Below, piece by piece: positions 41,483-54,960 of a DNA stretch of 64,000 nt. The position numbers were made by a program, and so were the translations under genes. The DNA comes from Piscicola geometra (lineage: Eukaryota; Annelida; Clitellata; Hirudinida; Piscicolidae). Location: contig OX030960.1 of NCBI GenBank assembly GCA_943735955.1, positions 7,480,861 to 7,544,860 of the forward strand. The letters run 5' to 3'. Numbering within the stretch: position 1 is the first letter of the stretch; each line of letters starts with the position of its first letter. Below the pieces are notes generated by a model, which saw only the letters and a list, made by a program, of their open reading frames with translations, did not search any database and was not told the DNA's origin.

Positions 41483-44400
41483 ATGGAAGCTCTTTTTGCT
41501 TGCACCAAATGCCATTCTAGGCACCGGTTTGAAGACCTTAGTTCTGCTGAACAGTTGTGTAAAGTGAGGCTACAGTTAACTTTTCAAATTTAATCGATAT
41601 CATTCAACTTTCTGTTAAACGAAAACCATTTAAATAAATTAAGGAATGTTTGGATTACAATATCTTTTAAATGGTTTCATTGAAAACATTAATATATCAA
41701 TATATTCAAAACAAATAAATTAAAGTTTTCTTTGATTTTAAAAGATGGTTTTGAAAATGCGTATTTGACCTTCCATTCCATGCAGACTTGTCAAAAGCAT
41801 GGAGATGTGGTCAGGTGTATCTACTGCAGGCATGAATTCCACGCAGACGAGTAAGCTTCCATTTAATTTAAATAATTATCGTTCATAATTTAATTCTTAA
41901 ATGCACTCATTTTAAACTAAATATATATTTATATTTTTTCAGAAAAAGTGGACACAATGCAGTTTGTAAGCATTGCACACATCATCTCAAAAACCATGGA
42001 AAGGTTCTTTAAAATTTTAATTTTAAATTTCTATAACGTCCTAATTTAATAATTATTATAAAATTATTCCAACCTTTCCATTTGATACAATAAAAACTGT
42101 TTTAATCAAAATAATTTTTTTAAAAAAATAAAAAAAACAGCCAAAGGCTTGTGACTACTGCAAGGAGATTGCAGCTTTTGTAGGTCGAAAGTGCCACAGG
42201 TAAATGAATAGTAATCAGTACATCCATCAACCCAACCATTCATCCATCAATCAGTCTGTTAATCTCATCAACTCATCCATCATCCACTCACTCATCCACC
42301 AATCAATCAACCATCCATCGTTCACAGATGCAGTCACCAGGAGAAGAAGTATGGTCGTCCTCAGATGTGCGAGAGGTGCAAGAATGTGTGTGCGTTCGAC
42401 AGGGGTGTCGACTACCGCAACAATGTTGGCTGTTGTTTTTGTTGTTGATGTTGTGATTGGCTGTTGTTGTTGCTGGTTGATGAGTGGATTTTGTTGTTAT
42501 TGTTAGATGAGTGGGTTGTTGAGGATGTTGTTGTTATTTTTAGAGGAGTGTGTTGTTGTTGGTTTTAATTTAAAAGAAGGTCTACCTTGTGATGGCTTAC
42601 ACTTTCAGTTATAAATTCCTCTAAAAGTGCAAACCTCAAAAGCATTATTAAATAAGACACACCGAAAAAAACCAACCACCCATCCCCTGCAAACCATTCA
42701 CTGACCCTGACCCCCTTCCACCTACCCTGACCCCCTCCCCCCCCACCACGAACAGATGGAGGGCAAGTGGTTGTGCTGGTTGTGCATCGTGGCGTTTAAG
42801 CGCGCCAAAAAGAGGGGACAATCGACCAATCATTCATCTCCATTCAATAATACGCCAACCAATCAGAACGATAAGAAATCGTCGTTAAAGCACCTATCAG
42901 ACAATAATAATAATAATAATAATGGTGGTATTGATAGTAATGCTGCTAGTGGAGATGCTAGGTAGGTGTTGATGATGATGATATTGTGTTGAGGTTGATG
43001 ATGATTTGCGGATAATTCAATAATTGTTCATGTCTTAGAGCTATCAAGATGTACCTATAATAACATAATTATCGTTATCATCACCGCTATAATCATCATT
43101 ATCATCACCGCTATAATCATCATTATCATCACCAGTGTAATCATCATTATCATCACCATCAGAGGGAAGATGGAGGATAGAGGCAACAACGGCTCATCGC
43201 CGAAGAGACGGAAGACAGACAACAATTCCAACAACCTCAAGTTATTTTCTTACCATCATCACCATCACCTACCTTATACCTTATAGTCTTTATCAGCATC
43301 ATCATCATCATAGTCTTCATCAATTAATCTTTAGCCCCATCATCATTCCATCATCCGACAATTGCAACAACCACTACAAAAACTGCAACTACTACCACCA
43401 CCCCCAACATCTTTCTAACAACGAAGACTACTCTTTCATCACCAACATCCTTTTAATCACCACAAAGAATACTATCACCACCACCACCATCCTCCCACCC
43501 AACTACTATCAGGAGCGCCTTCGAGATGGACTGCTTTTCCAGTGAGTACTTGACGACCATCTCGCAGCTGCGAGACACCGTCGAGGGCCTCAAGAAGCAG
43601 CTGCAGCAGAAGGAACAGCTGATGCTGCAGAAGGATTGCCAGGTGGGTGTTGCTTGGAGAGATGGGTGGGGCTTGGGGAGATGGGTGGGGCTTGGGGAGA
43701 TGGGTGGGGCTTGGGGAAATGGGTGGGGCTTGGGGAGATGGGTGGGGTTTGGGGAGATGGGTGGGGTTTGGGGAGATGGGTGAGGGAGTGATAGTGAGAG
43801 ATAGTGTGGGAGAAAGGGGCGTGGGATAGTAGGGAATGGGAGTTGATAGTTGTGGATATGGTAGGGTATGGGTGGTTTGGTGTAGGGGGGAGGAAGGGCT
43901 GTTGAAAGTTGCGGATGAAGGCTAGGTCACTAGATCACCACTCTTCTAAGATTCCACCATCTCACTGCTCAACTGTTCATCCGCTCCACCATCACACCAC
44001 TCCATCATCCTACCACTCAACCATCCCACTACCCACCCTTCCACTCAGATCACTGAGCTGAAGGCTCAGATATACGAGGTAGAGAAGAAGACCAGGCATA
44101 AGGTGGGAAATAATGAGGAATATCAATATATTAAACCTATGATAAATAATAATATTCACAATAAATAATAAAAAGACTACTACTAGTACTAATAATAATA
44201 AATATTAATAAATAAAATGATCTTTTATAAGGTGGAACAACTGAAGAAGTCACACGACGACTCTGTCGACTCATTGCTGGTGGGTGGTGCAGTGGGTGGA
44301 GTGTAGAGGGGTGTGGGGGAGGAGGTGGAGTGGGTGGAGTGTAGAGGGGTTTGGGGGAAGGGATGGAGTGTATAGGGGTTTGGGAAAGGAGGTGGGTGGA

Positions 44401-44730
44401 GTGTAGATGGGTGTGGGTGGAGGGGGTGGAGTTGGTGGAGTGTAGAGGGGTGTGGATGGAGTGGGTGAAGTGTAGAGGGGTGTGGGTGGAGGGGGTGGAG
44501 TGGGTGAAGTTTAGAGGGGTGTGGGTGGAGGGGGGTGATCATTCTATCTCTTGGTTCATCGATGGTGGAAGTAGTTATGAATGGCTGGTGTATGGGTGAC
44601 TAGGAGAGGTGAATAGGGGATGAAGTAACTCCACAGAGCATCATTATCACCACGGCAACAGCTGAAGATGAGAGAGTTGCAGAGGACTCTTGCTTCCTAC
44701 AAAAAGAACCAGCCCCCTGCAAAGAGATGA
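41483..44730 (+). CDS. FAM76 family protein (FAM76A/FAM76B-like)
   Basis: Eleven exons give 315 residues (human FAM76A about 307, FAM76B about 339): 41483-41563, 41786-41850, 41943-42003, 42141-42199, 42328-42424, 42756-42961, 43163-43240, 43513-43642, 44049-44102, 44232-44279 and 44662-44730. All phases agree. The N-terminal half is Cys/His-rich and probably zinc-binding: MEALFACTKCHSRHRFEDLS, CRHEFHADEKSGHNAVCKHC, CDYCKEIAAF, CSHQEKKYGRPQMCERCKN and GKWLCWLCIVAFKRAKKR. A Ser/Asn/Lys linker follows (SSPKRRKTD), then a C-terminal coiled coil (TTISQLRDTVEGLKKQLQQK, later ITELKAQIYEVEKKTRHK). FAM76B is reported as a nuclear speckle protein with a role in inflammation; the function of this homologue is unknown. 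The donor of exon 5 is the least certain border. Confidence 0.9.
43650..43785 (+). repeat. 19-bp G-rich minisatellite at the start of a FAM76 intron
   Basis: About seven copies of GATGGGTGGGGCTTGGGGA begin within 15 bp of the exon 8 donor at 43643. A second G-rich minisatellite (44280-44540, GTGGGTGGAGTGTAGAGGGG) starts directly at the exon 10 donor at 44280. Confidence 0.9.
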
Positions 44731-45569
44731 ATTCTTTCTACTTACACTAGTACTACTATTACTGCTGCTACTACTGCTTCTGCTACTACTACTACTTCTA
44801 CCAATCACTGCATAGAAACGGCTACTACAACAAATGGTATACCAAAACTACTACTACCACCAACACGACCTGCAACCACTAGCATCATCGTCAGCACCAC
44901 TACCTCAAGATAAACTCAAGAAAAGCAGTAGTAATGATGATGATGATGTTAAAATAAGATGTAAATCACATGATAATGTAAATAAAAATTTCAAAACTAA
45001 TGCTATCAAGTTTTATATTGCTTTTCGCATTTTAAAGCTTCATCATCATTATCATCACTCTAGATGATGATGATGATCATATTGCTGATGTATGAGACAT
45101 TTTTCTCATCTTACAGCATTTCTAAAAACATCACAACTATCGCCATAATCATCATCAACACCACCACCACTATCATCATCATCACCATCTTGGCAATTCT
45201 ATAGCCATATCTTTTTAAATTAATACAATGTAGTTGATTTCAACCCATGCATTCAGTTTTCATACGCGTTTCTAGTTCATAAATTGTTTACAAAACAATT
45301 ATAAACTCTTTATATTTCTATAATTACTTGATATGATTTGATATGATTGATATGAATTATTTTAATTAATAAGCTTTTTTGCTATTAATTAGGCATGAAT
45401 TAGAAATTTATTATTTTCAATGTGATCTTTTATAGACGACTGTGAATTAGTCGATTTTGCATTCATAAAGCTGAAGTCTTTTCAGTTTTAAACAAACTAA
45501 AACTTTGATTGTAAGACAACAAAACAAAAAAGAAACATGCAAAGGTACGCAAAGGAAGAGAAAGAGACA
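44731..45569. other. Intergenic, convergent 3' ends of FAM76 and OXSM
   Basis: CTA/ACT- and CAT-rich DNA, then AT-rich DNA. No exon is visible; probably mostly the FAM76 3' UTR. Confidence 0.5.
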
Positions 45570-47435
45570 CTAGGAAACATACTCAGACAGACACAACGAG
45601 GCATTAGTACCGCCGAAGCCGAAGGAATTAGTCAGCGCAATGCACTTTTCATCGCCCTTCCTCCACTCCTGCCTCTCTGAACTGACCAGATGCAACGGGA
45701 AAGGAATGGTGGATGGGTCAGTGAGGTTGAGGGTGGGTGGCACCATCTTGTGCCGGCATGCGAGGGCTGCGAAGGATGCCTCGGTCGACCCTGCCCCTCC
45801 CAGCATGTGACCAATGGCGCCCTTGGTGGACGAGACCAGAGGGAATCTGTCCTGTCCAGTGTGGAAGAGGGAGTGGATCGCCTCGGCTTCAGCGGCGTCT
45901 CCGAGCGGAGTGGAAGTGGCGTGTGCGTTGATGTAGCCGACGTCTGACGCATCGACTCTTGCGTCTCTCAACGCAGCCTTCATGCACCTCAAGGCACCGT
46001 CACCGTGCGGAGAAGGCGCTGTGACGTGGTTGGCGTCGGCTGAAAGTCCATATCCCAACACCTCTGCAATGGGAGAGGCCCCCCTCTGCAGCGCATGATC
46101 CAGACTCTCCAACACCATCACACAAGCGCCTTCCGAGATGACAAAACCGTCACGACGGGCGTCAAAAGGTCTCGAAGCCTCGCTCGGTCGGTCGTTGAAC
46201 GACGTTGACAACGCACGCATGCGACACAAGCCCGCCAAGACGAGTGGTTCAATGCACGCTTCGGTGCTTCCGCAAACCATCGCTTCAGCGTCGCCACAGC
46301 GGATGAAGCGGAAGGCGTCGCCGATGGCGTGTAGTCCCGTCGTGCACGCTGTGGCTGCTGAGTGGTTGGGTCCCTGTGGTGGTGTGGCGAAAGTTGAAGT
46401 TGAGTGGTGTAGTAGAGGTTGAGTGGGTTCAAGGGGAGAGGTTGAGGGGTTTGAAGGGAGCTTGAGTAGCGGTCAATAGAAGATAAAATGTTGTATTTCA
46501 GTTGGAAAAAAGATTACTCTACGAATGTAGGAATTATAATTTTTTAGATCAATAAAAATCAAAAAGAGAATAATGCACTGCTATAAAATGAAATAATATT
46601 AACAATAATAATAATAGGACTATGAAAAGAAAAAAAACTAAAAGAAGAAAAAGACTATAAAAAGAAAGAACAGTATTAATAATAATGAAAAGAAAACGCA
46701 CCTTAGCTTTAAACTGAATGCTGACCAATCCAGCTGTCATGTTGGTGAGTATTTGAGGAATGAAGTGCGGACTGAGCTTGTTGTACGCCTCGTCGAACCT
46801 CGCGCCTGCCTCCCTCACTCGCCAAGTCTCCACCAGACTGCTGCCCACTGCAACTCCTGCAAATTAATTAATTATTTATAGGTATGTATAGGTTTTTATT
46901 TAATGTGATTAAATTAAAAACAAATATCAAAAATAAATAAGTTAATAATAAACGTAATTTTTGATGCCAAAAAGACAAGAATATCTCACCAGTTTGTAGT
47001 TGTGTTTCTTCTTTCGAAAGATCGAGGCCTGACTGTGTGATGGCGTCGTTGGCAGCTCTGAGGACGTACATTGAAGCCATGGAGGCACATTTGGTGTTGC
47101 AGCGAAGGTCCATTTTGTCCAGGTTGAACTCGCCATTGCCACTGCCCCTCTTCACAATGCCTGCTATCCGGCTTGGTATCTTCTTGTAAGCTGTGCGTGT
47201 GTTTGTTTAAAATAACTATTTTAAATTTTCACTTAAAAACTTCAAGGATGGGTTATTGACTGAATATTTTGAGCTATTATTATGTTGGTAATTCTTTCAT
47301 ATAAATCTTCACACCTGAATCCACTAGTTGGGAGATACCACTCTTTGCATCAAGCAGTCTTTTCCACACCAACTCAGTGCCCGTGCCCAGGCAAGTAACA
47401 AGACCTATGCCAGTTATCACCACCCTTTTCACCAT
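45570..47435 (-). CDS. OXSM: Mitochondrial 3-oxoacyl-ACP synthase (beta-ketoacyl synthase, OXSM)
   Basis: OXSM condenses malonyl-ACP with the growing acyl-ACP in mitochondrial fatty acid synthesis, which feeds lipoate formation. Four exons give 426 residues: 47435-47315, 47190-46990, 46856-46702 and 46373-45570 (stop 45572-45570). All phases agree. It opens with [19 protein letters not shown], the usual start of the KAS fold. The catalytic triad is present: nucleophile Cys169 in [13 protein letters not shown], His310 in [12 protein letters not shown] and His348 in [14 protein letters not shown]. The C-terminus has [16 protein letters not shown]. No mitochondrial presequence is visible before the core, whereas the human protein has about 40 extra residues; an upstream exon may be missing from this model. 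The last exon is much richer in GC than its surroundings. Confidence 0.93.
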
Positions 47436-47734
47436 TATTATTATATTTATTTGAATAATTTAATTTAGTGGCAAGGTCAAATCATTGAAGTTGAAATTTT
47501 TTCATTACTCTTTTACAGTTTTTCAAGTTTTGCAAATTTAAATGTGAAAAATAATACATTTGAAATTATATTTGGAAATAAAGCTCTTTTACTTCAAAAG
47601 TACTTGATGCTTGTATTCAAAAGTTAATTAATGTAAAATGTAAAAAGTAGACAAAAGTATAAAAAAATTTATACCAAGTTAAAATAAATTTATAAAATTC
47701 ATTATTATTTAGAATTATGAAAAAATTATATAAG

Positions 47735-48450
47735 TCAAGTTATATTCGTTGTTTCCATTGTTATTTTCTTTTCCAGTTCTTTATCCAGGCGTTCTCTTGT
47801 TTCTTGCTCACAACACTTGAGTGACCGTTCCTGGCGATTTTTAGAAAAATTTTCGTCTAAACTAAAAAAAAATATGAAGGCAAAAATCACTAATAAGTCA
47901 ATAAATTAAGTAACCTTCAAAGATGTAACTTTTTGGCTTAGTAATTTCATTTCTTGCTTAATTTTCTCCATTTTATCCTTATAAACTATCATCTTGTACA
48001 TCTTGGGTGTATGTATTTACATAAGTTTAAAAAAAAACTCATTAAAAAAAGTATCTTAGGCAAATATTAATTTTATTACCACTTGACAGATCTCTTTATA
48101 ATTTGGATTCTCAGAAATATTTTGATTTTCTTGTATGATAGTTTCCAATACTGACTCTTGGCTTTTTCTGTGAAATTAAATTATTATTAAAATTTTTATT
48201 TTTTGCAATATTTTTGTAAAGAAAAATAGTATAAAAAATCGAGCTCACAAAATAATGTTCAAATTCATCTCTTCTTCATTTTCTTCTAAACTTTTTAGTA
48301 TTTTGGAACATGTATCTGTTACACAAAATGTATTTATTGTTGAAATTTATTTGTAAATTAAAAATTTTAATTGCATATTTCTTTAACGATATCGATAAAA
48401 TAACATTAGAAAATTTCTAAAGCACCTAAAGAATCGAAAGGAGATTCCAT
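47735..48450 (-). CDS. Small coiled-coil protein, possible BLOC-1 subunit 6 (pallidin)
   Basis: Five short exons give 120 residues: 48450-48426, 48315-48249, 48167-48080, 48001-47915 and 47830-47735 (TGA 47737-47735). All borders are GT-AG and phases agree, which is the main evidence that this is a gene. The protein is mostly helical and charged: KILKSLEENEEEMNLNI, SQESVLETIIQENQNI, YKDKMEKIKQEMKLLSQKV, then TSLKERSLKCCEQE and RLDKELEKK. The pattern of K-x-x-x-I-x-x-E-M-x-x-L followed by a K-R/S-L-K stretch recalls the C-terminal coiled coil of pallidin (BLOC1S6), which acts in biogenesis of lysosome-related organelles. Similarity is limited to a coiled coil, so this assignment is tentative. 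OXSM lies 300 bp downstream on the same strand. Confidence 0.5.
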
Positions 48451-49061
48451 AATTTAAGGGTTTAACTCGATCGTGTTACGTGGGGGATGATAGCATCGTT
48501 ATTTAAAGCTAAGAATTATGTTAAGCTCTAAATAAACTTTTCTATGTACCTAGTTTAAAAAAATATTGCTTTAAGTATGAAATAAAAATGTATAATTCTG
48601 AATTTATAGATTCTATATAAAATAGTTTTAAAATTAAAAAATAATGTACTGGAATATATATTAATATTAATATATATTCATCCACTTTATTACACGCTCT
48701 AATGCGGTCTCTTTACAATCTTCTATAGATTTACATAATAACACACTTATAAATACATGCGCGCCTGAGAAAACTCATATACACACACATGACACACATA
48801 TATAAAGAATGGAAGGGTGCTGAGAGGTTAAAGATTTGAAAAAACCAATTTAAACCATTATTCACTTTCTAATGAAGTTATAAGTGCTTTTATGAATAAC
48901 ACAAATTTAATTCTAAAAATATAGTTAAAGAATAAAAAACTCCAAATATTTTATTAATAAATTTTGAAGTTGTTACAAGTCCAAAATTGGATACTCAAAG
49001 CATTCAAGGAAATCCAACTTCAAAAAAATAAGCCTCCGAAACTCACTTCACCCACTTCATA
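48451..49061. other. Intergenic
   Basis: AT-rich; no exon or RNA gene. Shared upstream region of the minus-strand coiled-coil gene and, if its first exon is right, the plus-strand SUEL/CUB gene. Confidence 0.4.
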
Positions 49062-49167
49062 ATGCTGCCACCCTTCTCACTCCCATCAAAACATCACCAT
49101 CTTCATCCCTTCTCCCTCCTCCTCTTCCTCTTCCTCTCCTTACATCCGATCAAGTGCCAGTTCAACC
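49062..49167 (+). CDS. Candidate signal-peptide exon of the SUEL/CUB gene
   Basis: ATG 49062 opens 35 codons plus one base, then a donor-like CC|GTTAGT. The peptide starts MLPPFSLPSKHHHLHPF, continues with a leucine/phenylalanine core (LLLFLFLSL) and ends HPIKCQFN, as expected for a secretory signal. The exon ends in phase 1. The next in-phase acceptor for which I have protein evidence is at 59215, also phase 1, giving FNQTKDYC across the join. The SUEL membrane-protein gene at 10791 has the same arrangement (signal exon, phase 1, then lectin). The join across 10 kb is inference. Confidence 0.4.
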
Positions 49168-50043
49168 GTTAGTGCCTTCCCTTCTGCTACCAGTCATCCC
49201 TACTGCTTATTTAAATAATATTTTAATCCCAATTAATGGTTGGAATTTATACAGAAAAATCAAATAACTAATAAATATAATTTGTATTTATATTCTTTGA
49301 GGTTTTAAATACTAAATTTTATATATTTTCTATTTTTGTTTATCATAATTTTAACTTGGTAAATTATTTTCAGCTTTTTTGTTAAGCTGTTGAGTTCAGA
49401 GCTTACTCAACTGGAAAATTGCAAAAGTGTATAAATGTTTATATTAGTCCGTGTAAATAAAAAATCAAGCGAAAAATCATAATATGATCTAAGCAAAGTC
49501 TTTCAGAAAAGTTTTTCCGTATTTTAAAAGCATATAAAACAACAAAACAATAAATACACACATAAAATATTAGGTATTTAAACCTCACATTCTGAAAAAA
49601 TCCATTAAATTTCCCTACCAAAATTATGAAAATAAAACAAAATCCGTGCAATAAAAGTCTCAAATGTAAAGCGGGGGAGCTGGTGTAGCGGCCATTAATG
49701 CCATAACGGTAAAAGGCTCGTAGACAATGCACCACACAATGCAAGTTAAATCGTTTGAAGGCATATTTATGAATCTTCTTTGAGTCCTGCTTCAAAGCTG
49801 CCTCCGGATCCTTTTGTAAATTACCCCCTGTCTTCTTCTTTGTCTCACTACGTGTATGTCTCCTTGTCTCAATGCGTGTATATTTCTTTGTCTCTCTGCA
49901 TGTATGCCTCTATCATGCTTCTTATGCGTGTATGCCTCTCCACCTAGGTACTTGAGAATTGTTGTCCTGCGTGTTCAAGAAGGTTTCTTACACGTCTTAT
50001 GATTTTGGTTTCTTTGTCTAGCTGCTTATTTTTATTTTTTCAT

Positions 50044-50272
50044 CTTTCTATCCATCCATCCATCCATCCATCCATCCATCCATCCATCCATCCATCCATC
50101 CATCCATCCATCCATCCAATCATCCATCCATCCATTCATCCATCCATCCATCCATCCATCCATCCATCCATCCATCCATCCATCCATCCATCCATCCATC
50201 CATCCATTCATCCATTCATCCATTCATCCATCCATCCATCCATCCATCCATCCATCTATCCATCCATCCGGG
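50044..50272 (+). repeat. (CATC)n tetranucleotide microsatellite
   Basis: About 57 copies of CATC with rare TTC or AATC changes. Confidence 0.95.
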
Positions 50273-50747
50273 TTATTACGACCATTTCTTTGTGTGCGTG
50301 TCATTTTCAATAATGCTCCGGTTCCACCGTTTCTGCAATAACTATCAATAAAAGTAAAAGTAATAAAAATAATAATTATTATAATTTTAATAATAATAAT
50401 GTAAAAATGAGGAAACTCAATATTTTTATTATTTATAGGATAAATAACTAAAAAAAACACCAACTTACTATTCTTATTGTTATTTCCCAAAAAATTTATG
50501 ATTTCAATTGCATCTTGTAAAAAAGAACGAGCAAACATAATAAACAATGATTGAAATAACGTTCATTTAGTGGCATTCCAGAATTCATGTTCGTATGTTT
50601 GCCGTTGTTACAATCATTCTCAATCATCAGCCACCTCGGTTTTGTCTTGGGTCGTAATAAGTATGGATATTCTGTCGATTTTCTTTATCAATTCTATTAG
50701 TATCAGTTCATATATTTATTATTGGTATTATTAAAATAATAATGATT

Positions 50748-50981
<234 letters not shown>

Positions 50982-51965
50982 TAATAATAAAAATGAATTG
51001 TATTAATGCCATTGTATTTTTGGTTATTAACGATCGGCGTGGATGTCACCGAGCGAATGTTGAGACTTCCTGTCGATCAATGGTTATGGTGGTGATGATG
51101 ATGATGATGATGGGGTTGATGGTCATGATGATGATGATAGTGATGATGAAGAGGATGATGATGATAATAATGATGATGGTGATGAGGGAAGAATGTAGAT
51201 GATAACGATGTTGTGTAAGTGAAAATGATTATTAGAATGGGGGAGTTGTATTTGATGATGGTAGTCTTAGTGATGATGAGAAAAGAAAATATACTTTTGT
51301 AATGATGATGATGATGAAGATAATGAAACAAATGAGAATTAAAAAGATGATAATGATAATGATGACGAGGTCTCGTAACACGTGAGCTCACCTGTCAGCG
51401 GTATCGGTTTGTAAAAGTGTAAAGCCGTTGAACAAATTTGGATTCACGAAAGTTTTTAGATCGCTTTTTTGCCTTGACAGCCAATCGATGCATGCATGCA
51501 AAAGACTATATCTTTAACAATTCCATCACTTTTGCACCAAAAATAATTGTCAAAATATTTTTAAGATCATAAATATTTGTTAAAAAGTTTTCTTTTCTTA
51601 AAACTCACCGAAAAAAGTGTTCAAAATCTAACAACATTAGAAAAAAAGCATTCTTTTGTTCTTTAAAGCTTTTTCAGAAAAAGCACACTTAAATCCTTTC
51701 TTGTTTTAGAGCTCCATTTGTGAGCAGTTTCTTTCACAGACGCCTTTCTTCTCTCACAAAGGCGCGTAGAGTGAGCTCGAAAGACTCTAATGTCTAGCCA
51801 TTAGCGGCAATCTCACCGCTTGAATATTTCATTCCACTCCGGTCCTTCCATAGAAGCATCACACAAAATCCTCTGCAGCCTTCCTCTTTGAAGCTTTATT
51901 AGCAGTTTATTCTAAAGTGTTTTCCAGAGACGTCCTTGTAGTCAGACAAAAACACACATCCATAC

Positions 51966-52060
51966 AGAAATACAACCAGACATCCAACCAGACATCCAAC
52001 CAGACATCCAACCAGACATCCAACCAGACATCCAACCAGACATCCAGCCAGACATCAAAG
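51966..52060 (+). repeat. 12-bp minisatellite CAACCAGACATC
   Basis: About seven near-perfect copies, the last two degenerate. Confidence 0.9.
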
Positions 52061-52199
52061 CAGACATACAAACAAAAAGGCAAGTGCCTCGAAAGCAGGA
52101 GTTTTGTGATGAAAGGGGCGAGAGTGGGTCTACGTGAGGCTCTTGGAGCACTGATGCATGCAAGCAAGCACTATCTGTCGACACTTAAATGCACAATGT

Positions 52200-52460
52200 G
52201 CATTGAACATACTATCACATACATACATACATTGTATTTAACATAAATACAACGATACATACATTGTATGTATGAACGATACATACAATTTATATAATAT
52301 AAATACAACGATACATACTTTGTATGTATGTAATATACATACAATGTATTTAACATAAATACAACGATACATAAAATGTATATAACATACATACAATGTA
52401 TATAACATAAATAAAACGATACATACATTGTATGTAACAGACATACAATGTATGTTACCT
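52200..52460 (+). repeat. Palindrome-bearing repeat of about 50 bp
   Basis: Four to five copies combining AACATAAATACAACGATAC with ATACATTGTATGTAT. The TACATACAATGTATGTA core is close to a perfect palindrome, so each copy can form a hairpin. Confidence 0.75.
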
Positions 52461-54739
52461 ACACATAGGCCCATATTCTTTGACGCAAACCCTCAAACTT
52501 TCAAACACGCACACCTCTCCAAGCATACATGAAACAAAACAAATGCTTTCACACATGTGCGTTGAAGTGGCAGACACGTTCTGAAAAAACACACAAGAAG
52601 GCACATAAAATGGCACAGATGCATACAGAAACAAACACACCCAGACTCTTACAAACACACACAGACACAAACACAAACAGACACAAACACACACAGATAT
52701 CATACACACACAGAAACATACAAACACACACAGACACACACAAGCACATGCCCCTCTTAAATCATAAAGGCAGAACTTACACGCTACACATTGGCATGAG
52801 GATATGAGAGACGGAAGCAGGCGTAAGTAGCAAGATACTCAAACAGGCAAGCGAACAGACAAGCAAATAGACAAACAAACAGACAGACAGACAGACGGAT
52901 AGACAAACAGACAGACAGACAAGCAGAAAAACAACCAAAGACATCTGCCCAAACAAGAGTTGAGAGCGAACAAACATGCGTGCTTCATAATTGAGGAGGC
53001 ATAAAAATCGAAACCAGTGAAGCAGAAAAAGAAGTTAAAAGTTCAAATTTAATATAACATAAATCTAAAACCCTTCAAAAATTTTTATATATGAATTAAA
53101 ACTAAAATGTTCAAAAAAGTGAGAAAAACTAGATGAAAAGTGATAAAATAACATGGCAGGCACGCGCGGCGTGGAGAAGGCTGCATGGCTTGAGGAGGTT
53201 TCTGGACCTTAAATTATCCTTTATGCTCCGAAAGACTTTGTGCTGTTCTTCATTCTGTCCTTTGTGATGTTCTTCAAGATTTTCTTTATTCCGTTCTTTA
53301 TGGTTTGTGTATTATATCTTTTTATCTTTTATTTAAGAGAACAAATATATGTACTTTTATCACACTTTCTATCATTATATTTCTTAGAAAAAAATGTCTA
53401 ACATATTTTTTACTTTTACAAATTTAATAAATTTTGTTAAAGAATTCTTCCGAAGTGTTTATGAATTCATTTAGATTTATCACTCCCATGGAAACCTATG
53501 TCATCTCATTACTCTTCCGAATCATTTAAAAAAATATTCTTTAAATGTTTATAAAAATTATTTTTTAAATTTTTTCAAAAATATTTTTTAGATAACTCTA
53601 TATTTATTTCTTAAATTATTTTAAGTTATATATTTTTTAATCTCGTCTCAAATATCTTCAAAAAATTATTTTCCGGCAAGGTAAAATTTCAAGCGAGTTC
53701 TCAAATGCATATAAACACTTGTAATTATATTAAAAATGGGAAAAAATTTTTGGACGACTCGGCATCATCACTTCTCCCAAAATGTTCCTAGAAAATTGCT
53801 CGGTGTTAAAACTCTTTTTCGAGAAACAGCGAATAAAGAAAGCTATCTAAAAACTAAAAGTTTTCATGGAAACTTAAATTAAAAGTTTTTCGCAAAACAT
53901 TTTAAAAGGGCGCACTCTTGTTTTATAGTACATTTCAAGGAAATTCGAGGCGTTAGCGACTCTAATGCGCTTCTTCTCGATCGCACTCGATGCATGGAGG
54001 AGCTTGAAGGTTTGTGTGAGCACAAGAGCTCGAGCAACACTCGCCCACGCTCGTTCGAATTTTTTATACTTGAAAAAGGAAGAGAGTGACAAACACAGAA
54101 AGTATAGGATGCTGATGGTGTTGAGAGAGTAAGGAGCTTGTGTAAAGAACAGGTGACATAATCTCAAACAGTGAGAATGCATGCATAATCAACGTGCTTC
54201 ACTAGGTTAAACACACATATATGCAGTGATAACCACACTTGAAGACACAGAAAAACACACGTGCACATCTAAACTTTCACGCACACACACATGCACAAAA
54301 CTCTCAAAAAAAGCATGAAGCGACTATAAAATGTTAACGACTTGTGAAGAGATGTGATGTGCTGATGATGCCAAACATTAAACACAAAATCATCATTGGT
54401 TGAATAAATGCTTAAAAAATAAATTTTTCTTTTTTTCATGTTGTTTTTTTTTCGAAAAATAGTTTTATCTGATAATCCATTTTTATATTTTAAAAAGGAA
54501 AAAAACAAACAAATGTTGTTAATGTCCAGCCATTTCCCGTTTTTTTTCAAAACTTTTTTCAAAATAATTATTTTTGAATTATTAACCATATTTTTGAAAA
54601 TAATCTTATTTATTTTTATCGTTTTATTCGCTTTCTTCAGCAGTATCGAATGTGACGGAGGGCTTATTAACGACACAATATACCACGGCACGCTCTCACC
54701 TAGCATTCAAGCACGTCTGCTTCTTTATACGCCTCTTCC

Positions 54740-54960
54740 TTTGTCTCTTCGTATGTGACTCTTTGTATGTGTCTCTTTGTATGTGTCTCTTTGTATGTGT
54801 CTCTTTGTATGTGTCTCTTTGTATGTGTCTCTTTGTATGTGTCTCTTCGTATGTGACTCTTTGTATGTGACTCTCTGTATGTGTCTCTTTGTATGTGACT
54901 CTTTGTATGTGACTCTTTGTATGTGTCTCTTTGTATGTGACTCTTTGTATGTGTTTCTTT
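54740..54960 (+). repeat. 12-bp minisatellite TCTTTGTATGTG
   Basis: About 18 copies of the 12-bp unit, with TGTCTC and TGACTC variants. It gives a false Cys/Ser/Leu-rich reading frame. Confidence 0.92.

Noticed and set aside
49670..49735. Possible second tRNA-like SINE (A-box-like TGGTGTAGCGG)
   Set aside because: No B-box follows and no tRNA fold closes.
54438..54758. Possible signal-peptide or membrane protein (FLKIILFIFIVLFAFFSS)
   Set aside because: AT-rich DNA readily gives such Phe/Ile/Leu frames; no splice partner in a matching phase was found and it ends in a minisatellite.
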